From contig NZ_BCTO01000010.1 in the NCBI RefSeq assembly GCF_001571325.1, forward strand, positions 248,001 to 312,000: a stretch of DNA of 64,000 bases, read 5' to 3'. A program made the position numbers and the translations under genes. The stretch is from Delftia tsuruhatensis NBRC 16741. Its GTDB lineage: Bacteria; Pseudomonadota; Gammaproteobacteria; Burkholderiales; Burkholderiaceae_C. The notes under the pieces are model-generated. The model was not told where the DNA came from and made no database searches. It saw only the letters and a list, made by a program, of their open reading frames with translations. Of this stretch, positions 47,004-56,519 are shown one piece after another; within the stretch, counting starts at the first letter, position 1, and each line of letters starts with the position of its first letter.

Positions 47004-47824
47004 ACGGGGAAAAGAGCCCAGCCGACCCAGGCGTGCAGGCATGGCTGAACCGGGTGCGCGCCGCAACCCGCCAGCCTGCGCTGCAGCCGCGCCGGCCGCT
47101 TCAGGTGGCGGCAGAGGAAATCGGTTCGCTGGAAGATGGGCTGGCTGCGCAGTTGCCGGACGGGGTGATGCAGGCCCATGGCGTGGCGCTGCGGCAGCAG
47201 GCCGGCCACTGGCACCTGCAGGGCGAAGGTGATGCCACGGCCCTGCTCAACGCCCTGGCACGCGTGCTGCGAGCCTGCGGCCACAGCGGCCCCTGGCGCG
47301 ATGAGCAACTGGCAGTGTGCAACGTGCAGGGTCAGCGCATTGGCACCGTGGAGCGTGGCGCCGTGCGTCCGCTGGGCATTGCCACCCTGGCCGTGCACCT
47401 GGTGGGCGAGACGGCCGACGGCCGCATCTGGGTGCAGCAGCGCGCCGACAGCAAGCCCACCAACCCCGGCATGTGGGACACGCTGATGGGCGGCATGGTG
47501 GCCGCGCACGATACCCTGGAACAAGCCGTGCAGCGTGAAACCTGGGAAGAGGCCGGCCTGCGCGTGGGCGAGCTGCAGGGCCTGCGCCATGGCGGCCACG
47601 TACTGTTCGAGCGCCCCAGCGACGAGGCCGAGGGCCGTGGCTTCATGCGCGAACGCATCGACTGGTTCAGCGCCACCGTGCCGGCTGCGCTGGAGCCCAG
47701 CAACCAGGATGGCGAGGTGCAGGCCTTTGCACTGATAGAGCGCGACCAGCTCGTGCAATGGCTGCTGCAGGACCGCTTCACGCCCGAGGCCGCCCAGGTG
47801 CTGGCGGCCTGGCTGGGCTGGTGA
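47000..47824 (+). CDS. Nudix hydrolase with DUF4743 N-terminal domain
   Basis: 274 residues. The N-terminal DUF4743 part (about 1-125) resembles that of thiamine-pyrophosphokinase-associated Nudix proteins, and the C-terminal Nudix box is 'GMVAAHDTLEQAVQRETWEE' plus AGL. The first Glu of the box is replaced by Asp; the REx2EE core is intact. Substrates in relatives include oxidised thiamine diphosphate. It is coupled to the quinone oxidoreductase gene. Confidence 0.82.
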   Translation: MNGEKSPADPGVQAWLNRVRAATRQPALQPRRPLQVAAEEIGSLEDGLAAQLPDGVMQAHGVALRQQAGHWHLQGEGDATALLNALARVLRACGHSGPWRDEQLAVCNVQGQRIGTVERGAVRPLGIATLAVHLVGETADGRIWVQQRADSKPTNPGMWDTLMGGMVAAHDTLEQAVQRETWEEAGLRVGELQGLRHGGHVLFERPSDEAEGRGFMRERIDWFSATVPAALEPSNQDGEVQAFALIERDQLVQWLLQDRFTPEAAQVLAAWLGW

Positions 47825-47845
47825 ACGGGCAAGGCTTGCTGCGCC

Positions 47846-49510
47846 TCAGCGCGCCGCCTTGTCCAGCGCCGATTCCTTGAGCCGGCTTGGCGCCAGGGCG
47901 CCGGCCGATTCCAGGATGGGATAGGCCACAGAGCACAGCAGCGAGTTGATGCGCTTGAGGTCGCTGATGAGGTCGATGTGCAGCGAGCTGGTCTCTATGC
48001 TGGAGACGGTGTTGTCGGACAGGCGGGCCAGGTGGGTGGCCGAGTAGGCCAGTTCCAGATCGCGAAAGCGCGCCTTTTCCTCCAGCAGCTTCTGGGCCTC
48101 GCGCACATTGCCGTTGAGAAAGACGCTCATGGCCAGGCGCAGATTGTCCAGCAGGTGGTGCAGCAGCTCGCGGATCTCCTGCGTGCCGGCCTCGGAAAAC
48201 TGGCGGCCCTTCTTGATCTTCTTGTCCTCGATGTCCAGCAGCACGCGCTCGATGATGTCCCCGATCTGCTCCATGTTGATGGTGAAGCTGATGATTTCGG
48301 TCCAGCGCTGGCCCTCGCGTTCGTCGAGTTCGGCGCGCGAGATCTTGGTCATGTAGTACTTGATGGCCGAGTACAGGTCGTCCACCGTGCCTTCGAGTTC
48401 GCGCAGCTCCTGGGACAGCTTGAGGTCGTCGGTCTCCAGCACGCGCTGCATGCCGATCAGCATGGACTCGACCATGTCGGCCTGGTGCAGGGCCTCGCGC
48501 GCGGCGCAGGAAATGGCCAGCGACGGCGTGCTCAGCGCCGAGGGGTCCAGGTGGCGGGGCCGCAGCAGGCTGGTGGAACTGGCCTCGGGCTTGGGCAGCA
48601 GGGCCGTCACCCAGCGCGCCACGGTCTGCGTCAGGCCGATGAAGCACAGGCTGTTGAAGATGTTGAAGGCCAGGTGGAACAGCACGATGTTCTGGCCCTT
48701 GCCGTCGATCAGCGGCATCACATAGGTGGCCCACAGCCCCAGGAAGGGCGCCACGATGGCCACACCCATGATCTTGAACAGCATGTTGCCGATGGTGACC
48801 TGGCGCACCTCCACGCTGGACTTGGCCGTGGTCAGCACGGCCACCAGGCCGCTGCCGATGTTGGCGCCCAGCGTCAGGCCCAGCGCCACTTCCATGGGAA
48901 TCGCGCCCGAGCTGGCCATGGCCGCGATCAGCAGCACGATGGCCAGGCTGGAATAGGCCATCACGGCCAGCAGCGCACCCAGCAGCAGCTCCATGAAGAT
49001 GTCGCTGGTGACAGAGGCCAGCAGGGTGCGCACGGCGGGGGCTTCCAGCAGCGGCTCGGTGGCATCGACCACCAGGCGCAGGGCCAGCAGCATCACGCCC
49101 AGCCCGATGAGCACGCGGCCTATGCGCCCGGCCGTGGTGTCCTGGCGCGTGATGAACAGCACCACGCCGACAAAGATGAACAGCGGCGACAGCCAGGACA
49201 GGTCGGTGGAGAACAGCACGGCCATCAGCGCCGTGCCCACGTCGGCGCCGCGCATCACGGCCAGCGCGGCCGGCAGCGAGATCAGGCCCTGGCCCACGAA
49301 GGCCGAGGTCATCAGCGAGGTCGCCGTGCTCGACTGCACCAGCGCAGTCACGCCCAGACCGGACAGCGCGGCCGAGAAGCGGTTGCTCATGCTGTGGGCG
49401 AGCAGGTTGCGCAGGTTGGCGCCGAACACCCGCAGCACGCCGGTGCGGACCATGTGCGTGCCCCAGACCAGCAGGGCGATGGCGGCCAGTAGATTGAGTA
49501 AGTGCTTCAT
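47846..49510 (-). CDS. Na/Pi cotransporter family protein with PhoU-like domain
   Basis: 554 residues from the ATG at 49510, directly before the first helix ('LLNLLAAIALLVWGTHMVRTG'). Two inverted membrane repeats contain the QSSTAT signature ('ALVQSSTATSLMTSAFVGQG') and 'GLTLGANIGSGLVAVL'. The cytosolic C-terminus (about 340-554) is a PhoU-like helical domain. Members such as YjbB move phosphate out of the cell. It faces the Nudix gene convergently. Confidence 0.9.
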   Translation of the reverse strand: MKHLLNLLAAIALLVWGTHMVRTGVLRVFGANLRNLLAHSMSNRFSAALSGLGVTALVQSSTATSLMTSAFVGQGLISLPAALAVMRGADVGTALMAVLFSTDLSWLSPLFIFVGVVLFITRQDTTAGRIGRVLIGLGVMLLALRLVVDATEPLLEAPAVRTLLASVTSDIFMELLLGALLAVMAYSSLAIVLLIAAMASSGAIPMEVALGLTLGANIGSGLVAVLTTAKSSVEVRQVTIGNMLFKIMGVAIVAPFLGLWATYVMPLIDGKGQNIVLFHLAFNIFNSLCFIGLTQTVARWVTALLPKPEASSTSLLRPRHLDPSALSTPSLAISCAAREALHQADMVESMLIGMQRVLETDDLKLSQELRELEGTVDDLYSAIKYYMTKISRAELDEREGQRWTEIISFTINMEQIGDIIERVLLDIEDKKIKKGRQFSEAGTQEIRELLHHLLDNLRLAMSVFLNGNVREAQKLLEEKARFRDLELAYSATHLARLSDNTVSSIETSSLHIDLISDLKRINSLLCSVAYPILESAGALAPSRLKESALDKAAR

Positions 49511-49712
49511 GTGCTGTGAGCGGAGAAGCGGACCAATATAACCCCGGTCCCGGCTTGCGCGCAGGAGAGTCGGCCGCATGAGCGCACAGTTTGGTGCGAA
49601 ATAAGGAAAATTGTAGAAATAAAACGAATCGAAAAGAATTTCGGTTGACCCAAAACGCACTCAGGAAAACCCGAGGAAAACCCGCCGGCATGCAGCCGGT
49701 GGCCCCCTCAAT

Positions 49713-49737
49713 GAAAAAGCCCCTCGCAAGAGGGGCT
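49713..49737 (-). terminator. Rho-independent terminator after lspA
   Basis: Minus-strand stem AGCCCCT / AGGGGCT with a 6-nt loop followed by TTTTT, 27 nt beyond the lspA stop. It closes the ribF-ileS-lspA cluster. Confidence 0.9.
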
Positions 49738-49763
49738 GGCGGCGGCTCCGGCTGCGGCAGGGA

Positions 49764-50279
49764 TCAGGCGCCCTTGGCCCGCCGTGCGCGCAGCACCTCG
49801 TCCAGGATCAGCAGGGCCGCGCCCACGCTGATGGCGATGTCGGCCGCATTGAAGGCCGGAAAGTGCGAACGGCCCCAGTAGAAGTCCAGGAAGTCCACCA
49901 CGTAGCCGTGCTGCAGGCGGTCCACCACGTTGCCGATGGCACCGCCCAGGATGCTGGCCAGCGAGAAGCAAAACAGCTTCTGCCCCGGATGCTTGCGCAA
50001 CTGCCAGACGATGAGCAGCGTGGCCGCCGCGCCGATGCCCACGAACAGCCAGCGCTGCCAGCCACCGGCTCCAGCCAGGAACGAGAAGGCCGCCCCCGTG
50101 TTGTGGGCCCGCACGATGTTGAAAAAGCCCGTGATCGGCGTCCAGTCGCCCAGCTGGTAGGCATCAAGGATCCACTGCTTGGTGAGCTGGTCGATGGCGA
50201 TGATCGCCAGCGACCAGGCCAGCCAGGGCCAGATGCGGCGGCTGCGGGATTCGGGGACTGCGGCAAAGCTAGGGGTCAT
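49764..50279 (-). CDS. lspA: Lipoprotein signal peptidase (signal peptidase II)
   Basis: 171 residues with four membrane helices. The two catalytic aspartates lie in 'GNVVDRL' and 'FNAADIAIS'. The enzyme cleaves the signal peptide of diacylated prolipoproteins in the inner membrane. It is the last gene of the conserved ribF-ileS-lspA cluster, 18 bp after ileS. Confidence 0.95.
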   Translation of the reverse strand: MTPSFAAVPESRSRRIWPWLAWSLAIIAIDQLTKQWILDAYQLGDWTPITGFFNIVRAHNTGAAFSFLAGAGGWQRWLFVGIGAAATLLIVWQLRKHPGQKLFCFSLASILGGAIGNVVDRLQHGYVVDFLDFYWGRSHFPAFNAADIAISVGAALLILDEVLRARRAKGA

Positions 50280-50297
50280 GGCAGCGCCTCGGTGGGA

Positions 50298-53153
50298 TTA
50301 CGCCTTGCGGCGCTCTTCGCCGGCACCGTGCAGGTTGCTGTCGCAACGGCCGCACAGGCTGGGGTGCTCGGGGTTGATGCCCACGTCGGCACGGTAATGC
50401 CAGCAGCGGTCGCACTTGGCATGGCTGCTGGGTGTGACGGCGGCCTGCAGCGTCTCGCCCGCCAGGGCCTCGGCGGCCGAGGTGATGAAGACGAACTTCA
50501 GGTCGTCGCCCAGGCTTTGCAGCAGGGCCAGGTCTTCGGGCTGCGCCGAGACACGGACTTCGGCCTGCAGCGAGGAGCCGACCCGGCCTTCGGCGCGCAC
50601 GGCCTCGATGTCCTTGTTCACCACGTCGCGGATCTCGCGCAGGCGGGCCCACTTGGCCAGCAGGGCCTCGTCGCCGGCCGGCAGGTCGGTGTAGGTCTCC
50701 AGGAAGATGGACTCGCTGTCGCCGAAGACCTTCCAGGCCTCTTCGGCCGTGAAGGACAGGAAGGGCGCCATCCAGCGCAGCATGGCGTGCGTGATCTGGT
50801 GCAGCGCGGTCTGGGCGCTGCGGCGGGCCAGGCTCTTGGGCGCGCTGGTGTAGAGGCGGTCCTTGAGCACGTCCAGATAGAAGCCGCCCAGGTCTTCCGA
50901 GCAGAACAGCTGCAGCTTGGCCACCACGGGGTGGAATTCATAGACCTTGTAGTGGGCCAGCACCTCGGCCTGGAACTGGGCCGCGCGGGCCAGGGCCCAG
51001 CGGTCGATTTCCAGCAGCTCTTCGGTGGCAACCGAGTCTTTCGCCGCGTCGAAGTCGCTGACGTTGGCCAGCAGGAAGCGCAGCGTGTTGCGGATGCGGC
51101 GGTAGGCGTCCACCACGCGGGCCAGGATCTTGTCGTCGATGCCCAGGTCGCCCGAGTAGTCGGTCGAGGCCACCCACAGGCGGATGATCTCGGCGCCCAT
51201 CTTGTTGCTCACGTCCTGCGGGGCGACGGTGTTGCCCAGCGACTTGGACATCTTCTTGCCCTGGCCGTCCACGGTGAAGCCGTGGGTCAGCAGGCCACGG
51301 TAGGGCGCGCGCCCGAAGATGGCCGAGGCCAGCAGCAGCGACGAATGGAACCAGCCGCGGTGCTGGTCATGGCCTTCCAGGTAAAGGTCGGCCTCGGGGC
51401 CCTGGTCGTGGTGCATGTCGGCGTGCGTGCCGCGCATCACATGCCAGAAGGTGGAGCCGGAGTCGAACCAGACTTCGAGGATGTCGGTGCTCTTGGTGTA
51501 GTGCACGGCTTCCTCGGCGCCCAGGATGTCCTCGGCCGTCACGCGGCTCCAGGCCTCGATGCCGCCTTGCTCGACCATGGCGGCGGCCTGGTCGATGATC
51601 TCCATGGTGCGCGGATGCAGTTCGCCGCTGTCCTTGTGCAGGAAGAAGGGCAGGGGCACGCCCCAGCTGCGCTGGCGCGAGATGCACCAGTCGGGCCGGC
51701 CGGCGATCATGTCGCGCAGGCGGGTCTTGCCGTTCTCCGGGTAGAACTGGGTGTGCTCGATGGCTTCCAGCGCGATCTGGCGCAGCGTCTGCGCGGGCTT
51801 GTCACCGGGCTTGGTGAACACTCCCTCGCCCTCATCCATGCGGATGAACCACTGGGCGGCGGCGCGGTAGATCACCGGCGTCTTGTGGCGCCAGCAGTGC
51901 GGGTAGCTGTGGGTGATGGTCGTGGTATCCAGCAGGCGGTCGCCCAGCTTGAGCGCATCGATGATGACGGGGACGGCCTTCCAGATGTGCTGGCCGCCGA
52001 ACAGCGGCAGCTCGGGTGCGTAGACGCCGTTGCCCTGCACGGGGCTCAGGATGTCATCGCGCGTCATGCCGTTGTTCATGCAGCTGTTGAAGTCGTCCAC
52101 GCCGTAGGCGGGGGCCGAGTGCACGATGCCGGTGCCGTCATCGGCCGTGGCGTAGTCGGCCAGGAACACGGGCGAGACGCGGTCAAAGCCCTTGTCCACG
52201 TGGGCCAGCGGGTGCTTGAACTGCAGGTGGTCCAGCTTCCTTCCCACGGCGGTGGCAAGGACCTGGCCTTCGAGCTTCCAGCGTGCCAGGCATTTCTCGA
52301 CCAGGGCGGAGGCCACGATCAGCAGGCCGCGCTCGGTATCCACCAGGCTGTATTCCAGCTCGGGGTTGACGTTGAGCGCCTGGTTGGCGGGGATGGTCCA
52401 GGCCGTCGTCGTCCAGATGACGATGAAGGCGGGCTTGGCCAGCGAGGCCAGGCCGAAGGCGGCCGCCAGCCTGTCGGGCTCGGCCGTGGGGAACATCACG
52501 TCCAGCGTCTGGCTTTGCTTGTCGGCGTACTCGATCTCGAACTCGGCCAGCGAGGAGCCGCAGTCAAAGCACCAGTACACCGGCTTGAGGCCGCGGTAGA
52601 CGAAGCCGCGCTCCATGACGCGCTTCAAGGCGCGCAGCTCGGCGGCCTCGTTGGCGTAGTTCATGGTCTTGTAGGGATGGTCCCAGTCGCCGAGCACGCC
52701 CAGGCGCTTGAAGTCCACCATCTGCTGGGCGATCTGCTCGGTGGCGAATGCACGGCTCTTGGCCTGCATCTCGTCGCGCGGCAGATTGCGGCCATGCAGC
52801 TTTTCGATGGCGTTCTCGATGGGCAGGCCGTGGCAGTCCCAGCCCGGCACGTACATGGCGTCGAAGCCCTCGAGCTGGCGGCTCTTGACGATCATGTCCT
52901 TGAGCGCCTTGTTCACCGCATGGCCGATGTGGATCTTGCCGTTGGCGTAGGGCGGGCCGTCGTGCAGGATGAACTTGGGCGCACCGTGGCGCGCATCGCG
53001 CAGCTTCTTGTAGATGCCCTTGTCCTCCCATTCCTGGACCCAGCCCGGCTCGCGCTTGGGCAGGTCGCCGCGCATGGGGAAGGGCGTGTCGGGCATGTTC
53101 AGCGTGGCGCGATAGCCCGCATTGGCGTTGGGAGAGACTTTCGAATCAGACAT
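50298..53153 (-). CDS. ileS: Isoleucine-tRNA ligase
   Basis: 951 residues from the ATG at 53153; residues upstream of it show no family likeness. The HIGH motif is at 75-78 in '[17 protein letters not shown]', the KMSKS loop near residue 633 ('[10 protein letters not shown]'), an editing CP1 domain lies between, and a C-terminal zinc site reads 'CDRCWHY...CGRC'. It charges tRNA-Ile and clears misacylated valine. It sits between ribF and lspA, the standard order in proteobacteria. Confidence 0.96.
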   Translation of the reverse strand: MSDSKVSPNANAGYRATLNMPDTPFPMRGDLPKREPGWVQEWEDKGIYKKLRDARHGAPKFILHDGPPYANGKIHIGHAVNKALKDMIVKSRQLEGFDAMYVPGWDCHGLPIENAIEKLHGRNLPRDEMQAKSRAFATEQIAQQMVDFKRLGVLGDWDHPYKTMNYANEAAELRALKRVMERGFVYRGLKPVYWCFDCGSSLAEFEIEYADKQSQTLDVMFPTAEPDRLAAAFGLASLAKPAFIVIWTTTAWTIPANQALNVNPELEYSLVDTERGLLIVASALVEKCLARWKLEGQVLATAVGRKLDHLQFKHPLAHVDKGFDRVSPVFLADYATADDGTGIVHSAPAYGVDDFNSCMNNGMTRDDILSPVQGNGVYAPELPLFGGQHIWKAVPVIIDALKLGDRLLDTTTITHSYPHCWRHKTPVIYRAAAQWFIRMDEGEGVFTKPGDKPAQTLRQIALEAIEHTQFYPENGKTRLRDMIAGRPDWCISRQRSWGVPLPFFLHKDSGELHPRTMEIIDQAAAMVEQGGIEAWSRVTAEDILGAEEAVHYTKSTDILEVWFDSGSTFWHVMRGTHADMHHDQGPEADLYLEGHDQHRGWFHSSLLLASAIFGRAPYRGLLTHGFTVDGQGKKMSKSLGNTVAPQDVSNKMGAEIIRLWVASTDYSGDLGIDDKILARVVDAYRRIRNTLRFLLANVSDFDAAKDSVATEELLEIDRWALARAAQFQAEVLAHYKVYEFHPVVAKLQLFCSEDLGGFYLDVLKDRLYTSAPKSLARRSAQTALHQITHAMLRWMAPFLSFTAEEAWKVFGDSESIFLETYTDLPAGDEALLAKWARLREIRDVVNKDIEAVRAEGRVGSSLQAEVRVSAQPEDLALLQSLGDDLKFVFITSAAEALAGETLQAAVTPSSHAKCDRCWHYRADVGINPEHPSLCGRCDSNLHGAGEERRKA

Positions 53154-53258
53154 GGAGAACCTTGAAAGCAGGCCAGAGCCCGGACCGTCTGGTCCAGGCA
53201 CGGGAAAAAGGGGAGGAAGCCTGGTGCGCACCCGCGCCCGGGCAGGTGACGGAGATCG

Positions 53259-54308
53259 TCAAATTCGGTCGCGCGTGGTCTGGCGACGGGTCTCGGTGTA
53301 GATGGGTGTGTGGATGGTGGCGAAGAACGCGCGCGCGTCATCGCAGTCCTTGGCGATGCCGGCGGTGAGGGCGTCGAGACTGTCGTACTTCAGCTCGTCG
53401 TGCAGTTTGTGCATAAGTTCCACGCGGATGATTTTACCGTAGGCCTCTTCGCCTCCCGGCGCGCCGGGCCAATCGAGGCAGTGGGTTTCCAGCAGGACGC
53501 GCCCGCCGTTGACATCCGTCGGGTCCAGGGAAGGGCGCACACCGAGGTTGGCCACGCCGCGCAGAGGACGCTCATGCAGTCCATGGACCAGTACCGCGAA
53601 GATGCCGCTGGCCGCGGGCTTCCAATGGTTGAAGCGCAGGTTCAGCGTTCGAAAGCCGTCGCCCGCGCCCTGGCGGCTTTCGGCCAGGCTGCGGCCCAGC
53701 TTGCGCCCGTGGACCACATGGCCGGAGATGGTGTAGGGATGACCCAGCAGCCGCGCCGCATCCTGCATGCGCCCCTCGGCCAGGGCGCAGCGCACATGGG
53801 TGCTGGACACGCGCAGGCCATGCACTTCGTAGCTGTTCATGCGGGCCACGTCAAAGCCCTGGCGCTGGCCTGCCGCGTCCAGCATGGCGTAGTCGCCCGC
53901 GCGCTGGGCGCCGAAGCGGAAATCGTCGCCGACCAGCACGTATTTCGCGCCCAGGCCGGCCACCAGCACCTCATCGATGAAGGCCTGGGGCGCCTGGCTG
54001 GCCAGCGCCCGGTTGAAGGGCAGCACCACGGTCTGGTCCACGCCGCAGCGCTGCAGCTCCGACAGCTTGTCGCGCAGCGTGCCTATGCGCGCCGGCGCGA
54101 TCTCGGGCCGGCCCAGGGCCTGGGCGAAGTAGTCGCGCGGATGGGGCTCGAAGGTCAGCACGCAGGTGGGCACGCCACGCTGGGCAGCTTCAGCCGACAG
54201 CAGGGCCAGCATGGCCTGGTGACCCCTGTGAACACCATCGAAATTGCCGATGGTGACGGCGCAGGCCGGTTCTCGCCCTGGATGGTTGAAGCCTCGAAAA
54301 ATCTTCAT
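53259..54308 (-). CDS. ribF: Bifunctional riboflavin kinase / FAD synthetase
   Basis: 349 residues from the ATG at 54308 (a TTG six codons earlier is unlikely). The N-terminal nucleotidyltransferase shows 'VTIGNFDGVHRGHQAML' and 'VGDDFRFGAQRAGD'; the C-terminal kinase has 'HPYTISGHVVHGRKLGR' and 'GVANLGVRPS'. It converts riboflavin to FMN and FAD. It is first in the ribF-ileS-lspA cluster and divergent from an HNH endonuclease gene. Confidence 0.94.
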   Translation of the reverse strand: MKIFRGFNHPGREPACAVTIGNFDGVHRGHQAMLALLSAEAAQRGVPTCVLTFEPHPRDYFAQALGRPEIAPARIGTLRDKLSELQRCGVDQTVVLPFNRALASQAPQAFIDEVLVAGLGAKYVLVGDDFRFGAQRAGDYAMLDAAGQRQGFDVARMNSYEVHGLRVSSTHVRCALAEGRMQDAARLLGHPYTISGHVVHGRKLGRSLAESRQGAGDGFRTLNLRFNHWKPAASGIFAVLVHGLHERPLRGVANLGVRPSLDPTDVNGGRVLLETHCLDWPGAPGGEEAYGKIIRVELMHKLHDELKYDSLDALTAGIAKDCDDARAFFATIHTPIYTETRRQTTRDRI

Positions 54309-54357
54309 GGGACGCTTTGTTTTCAATAGCGGCTGGCACGCGCGCAGCCAGCGCAGG

Positions 54358-54388
54358 CTGTCAATCCGACACGGAAACAGAGTATATT
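54358..54388 (+). promoter_or_regulatory. Candidate promoter for the HNH endonuclease gene
   Basis: CTGTCA and TATATT are separated by 19 bp in the 157-bp region between ribF and the HNH gene. The match to the sigma-70 consensus is moderate and the spacer is long. Confidence 0.25.
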
Positions 54389-54465
54389 GCCTCGATAAGG
54401 CCTGCCTTGCAGGCCCTGTGCACTGGCTGCATTCCCGTTCACCTTGGTGTCAGAGGAGGCGTGTC

Positions 54466-55074
54466 GTGAAGGTCTTGAAGCTGTCGGCCCAAGGGCTGCC
54501 CCAATCCTGGATTACGCTGGAGCAGGCGGCGCTGCATTACGCGGCGGACGATGTGCGCTGGGAGTCCGGCGGGGAAGTCGCCTGTTTCCGCGGTGGCCAC
54601 AATGCCGTCACGGGCTGCCAGTCGGTCATCCACATCAACAGCATCATCGGCACGCGCGGTGCGCCCTCCATCAATCCGCACAGCCTGCAGCCGGGCCTGA
54701 CCAACGGCAAGCTGTTCGCACGCGACCGCTGCATCTGTGCCTACTGCGGCCGGGTCTTCCACGAAAACGACCTCACGCGCGAACACATCGTGCCCATCTC
54801 CGCAGGCGGCGGCCATCACTGGATGAATCTGGTGACTGCCTGCCGTTCCTGCAACCACCGCAAGGGCGCCCGCACGCCTGAACAGGCGCGCATGCCCCTG
54901 CTCTACACGCCCTATGTACCCAGCCTCTGGGAAGACTTCATCCTGCGCAACCGACGGATTCTGGCGGACCAGATGGAGTTTCTGCTGCTGCACGTGCCCA
55001 GAAGCTCGCGCTGGGCGCGCGATAGCCTCGTCGGGGACGGTGGTGCGCCCACGCACGAGGTGGCGTGGGCTTGA
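54466..55074 (+). CDS. HNH endonuclease
   Basis: 202 residues from a GTG start with a strong ribosome site (GGAGG, 6-nt spacing). The C-terminal half is a zinc-supported HNH fold: 'CAYCGRVF', 'DLTREHIVPISAGGGHHWMNL' (catalytic His) and 'CRSCNHRKGARTPEQA'. The N-terminal 85 residues are unclassified. It is the common chromosomal type of HNH protein with no toxin or restriction partner next to it; its DNA target is unknown. Confidence 0.88.
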   Translation: MKVLKLSAQGLPQSWITLEQAALHYAADDVRWESGGEVACFRGGHNAVTGCQSVIHINSIIGTRGAPSINPHSLQPGLTNGKLFARDRCICAYCGRVFHENDLTREHIVPISAGGGHHWMNLVTACRSCNHRKGARTPEQARMPLLYTPYVPSLWEDFILRNRRILADQMEFLLLHVPRSSRWARDSLVGDGGAPTHEVAWA

Positions 55075-55083
55075 TGAGAACTG

Positions 55084-56406
55084 TCAGGCAGCGGTCTTGG
55101 TTGCGGTCACGACGAAGCCCTGAACCGGTTGCCCGCCTTCCTGCCGCAGCACCAGTTCCTCGGTCGATACGCTGAAGCCCGCTTGCTTGCACAATGCTTC
55201 GATATGGCTGCGCTTGTGGGCGTAGCGTTGGCTGGGCTTGGGCTGCAGGATCAGGTCCGGGCCATCTTCCGGAGCCGTCTCGCAGGAGAGGATGAGCTCG
55301 CCGCCTGTCTTGAGAATGCGTGCCGCGTTGGGAACAACCAGTTGGGGATCGCCGATATAGATCAACACGTCCAGCAGGGTCAGAACATCGTATTCATTGG
55401 CCGGTGTGTTTTGCAGCGCATCCACCAGATCCACATTGTGGAAACGGTCATAGACGCCGTGTTTGGCAGCTTCCTCGATCATCTTGAGCGAGCTATCCAC
55501 GCCGATCAGATAGCCTTGCATCGGACCCAGGAACAGCCCCAGCAAGCCGGTGCCGCAGCCCAGGTCCAGCAGATTGAAGTCCTTGGCCGGGTGGCGTTCC
55601 ATCAGCTGGCCAGCAACGATTTTCGGTAGTTGGTAGTTCAGGCCAAGAACCAGATGCTTGTCGAAGCGCCCGGCCATCTCGTCGAACATGGCCTGGTGCA
55701 TCTTTACTGGAATATGTTTGGGAGTCTCGGCTCGTGCCAGCGCCGCGTAGTAGGCCAGTGTGGCGTCCTGCGGGAATTTCGCCTCGAGCGTCCGGATATC
55801 GTCCAGAGCCGCTGTGGTTTCGCCACGTGCGATTTGGACCTTGATGCGCCCCATTTTGTAGGCAGGCTGTTCCGGGAATTCATCCACCAGGGCGTTCCAT
55901 ATCTGGAGCGCCTCGGAGTGTTCTCCCAATTCGGCCAGATCGGCAGCCAGATGCTGTCGCAGCAGAGCATCGTTGGGGAAAAGTTCCAGTCCCCTGCGAA
56001 GGTGAAGGACGGCCATTTCAAGCTTGCCGGCACGGTGTGCGATGTCCACAACGCCGGCCAGCACCTGGGGATTGCGGGGCTCGATGCGCGCCACTTTCTC
56101 CGCCATTTCAATGGCGAGATCGAACTGATCGCGACGCGCACGGTAGAGGGCCGATTCCAGCAGACCCGGACCCCACATCGGTGCGAGTTCAACGCAGCGA
56201 TTGAAGGCTTCCTCTGCTTTGGCGGGGTTGCCTGCCTTCTCTGCCATCAGCCCTGCCAGCATGAATACGCGGGCATCGCCAGGCATCTTGCGGTGAGCCT
56301 TGTTCAGAGTCTGTGCGGCCTTGCGCAGATCGCCGTTGGAGATCTGCTGGCGAGCCATTTCCAGGTGCTTGCGGTTGATATCGGCGGGGATGGAAGTAGC
56401 GCTCAT
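55084..56406 (-). CDS. TPR-domain SAM-dependent methyltransferase
   Basis: 440 residues. About six TPR-like repeats (10-225) precede a class I methyltransferase (about 260-435) with 'FNLLDLGCGTGLLGLFLG' for SAM binding, 'IGVDSSLKMIEEAAKHGVYD' and 'YDVLTLLDVLIYIGD'. The TPR part presumably binds a protein partner or substrate. The gene converges on the HNH gene with 9 bp between the stops. Confidence 0.88.
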   Translation of the reverse strand: MSATSIPADINRKHLEMARQQISNGDLRKAAQTLNKAHRKMPGDARVFMLAGLMAEKAGNPAKAEEAFNRCVELAPMWGPGLLESALYRARRDQFDLAIEMAEKVARIEPRNPQVLAGVVDIAHRAGKLEMAVLHLRRGLELFPNDALLRQHLAADLAELGEHSEALQIWNALVDEFPEQPAYKMGRIKVQIARGETTAALDDIRTLEAKFPQDATLAYYAALARAETPKHIPVKMHQAMFDEMAGRFDKHLVLGLNYQLPKIVAGQLMERHPAKDFNLLDLGCGTGLLGLFLGPMQGYLIGVDSSLKMIEEAAKHGVYDRFHNVDLVDALQNTPANEYDVLTLLDVLIYIGDPQLVVPNAARILKTGGELILSCETAPEDGPDLILQPKPSQRYAHKRSHIEALCKQAGFSVSTEELVLRQEGGQPVQGFVVTATKTAA

Positions 56407-56519
56407 GGACAGGTGTGTGTTTATGGCCAGGATGAGGCGGGCCTTGATGGCGGCAAATGCCGACAGGCCACGCCAGTGGCGAACTTTTCATTATCGTGGA
56501 TTCTTCGCCGCATCATGTT

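Noticed and set aside
49863-53165. Plus-strand frame of 1100 codons
   Set aside because: It lies entirely opposite ileS and lspA; the low-complexity His/Gln/Val/Gly composition is what high-GC antisense frames produce.
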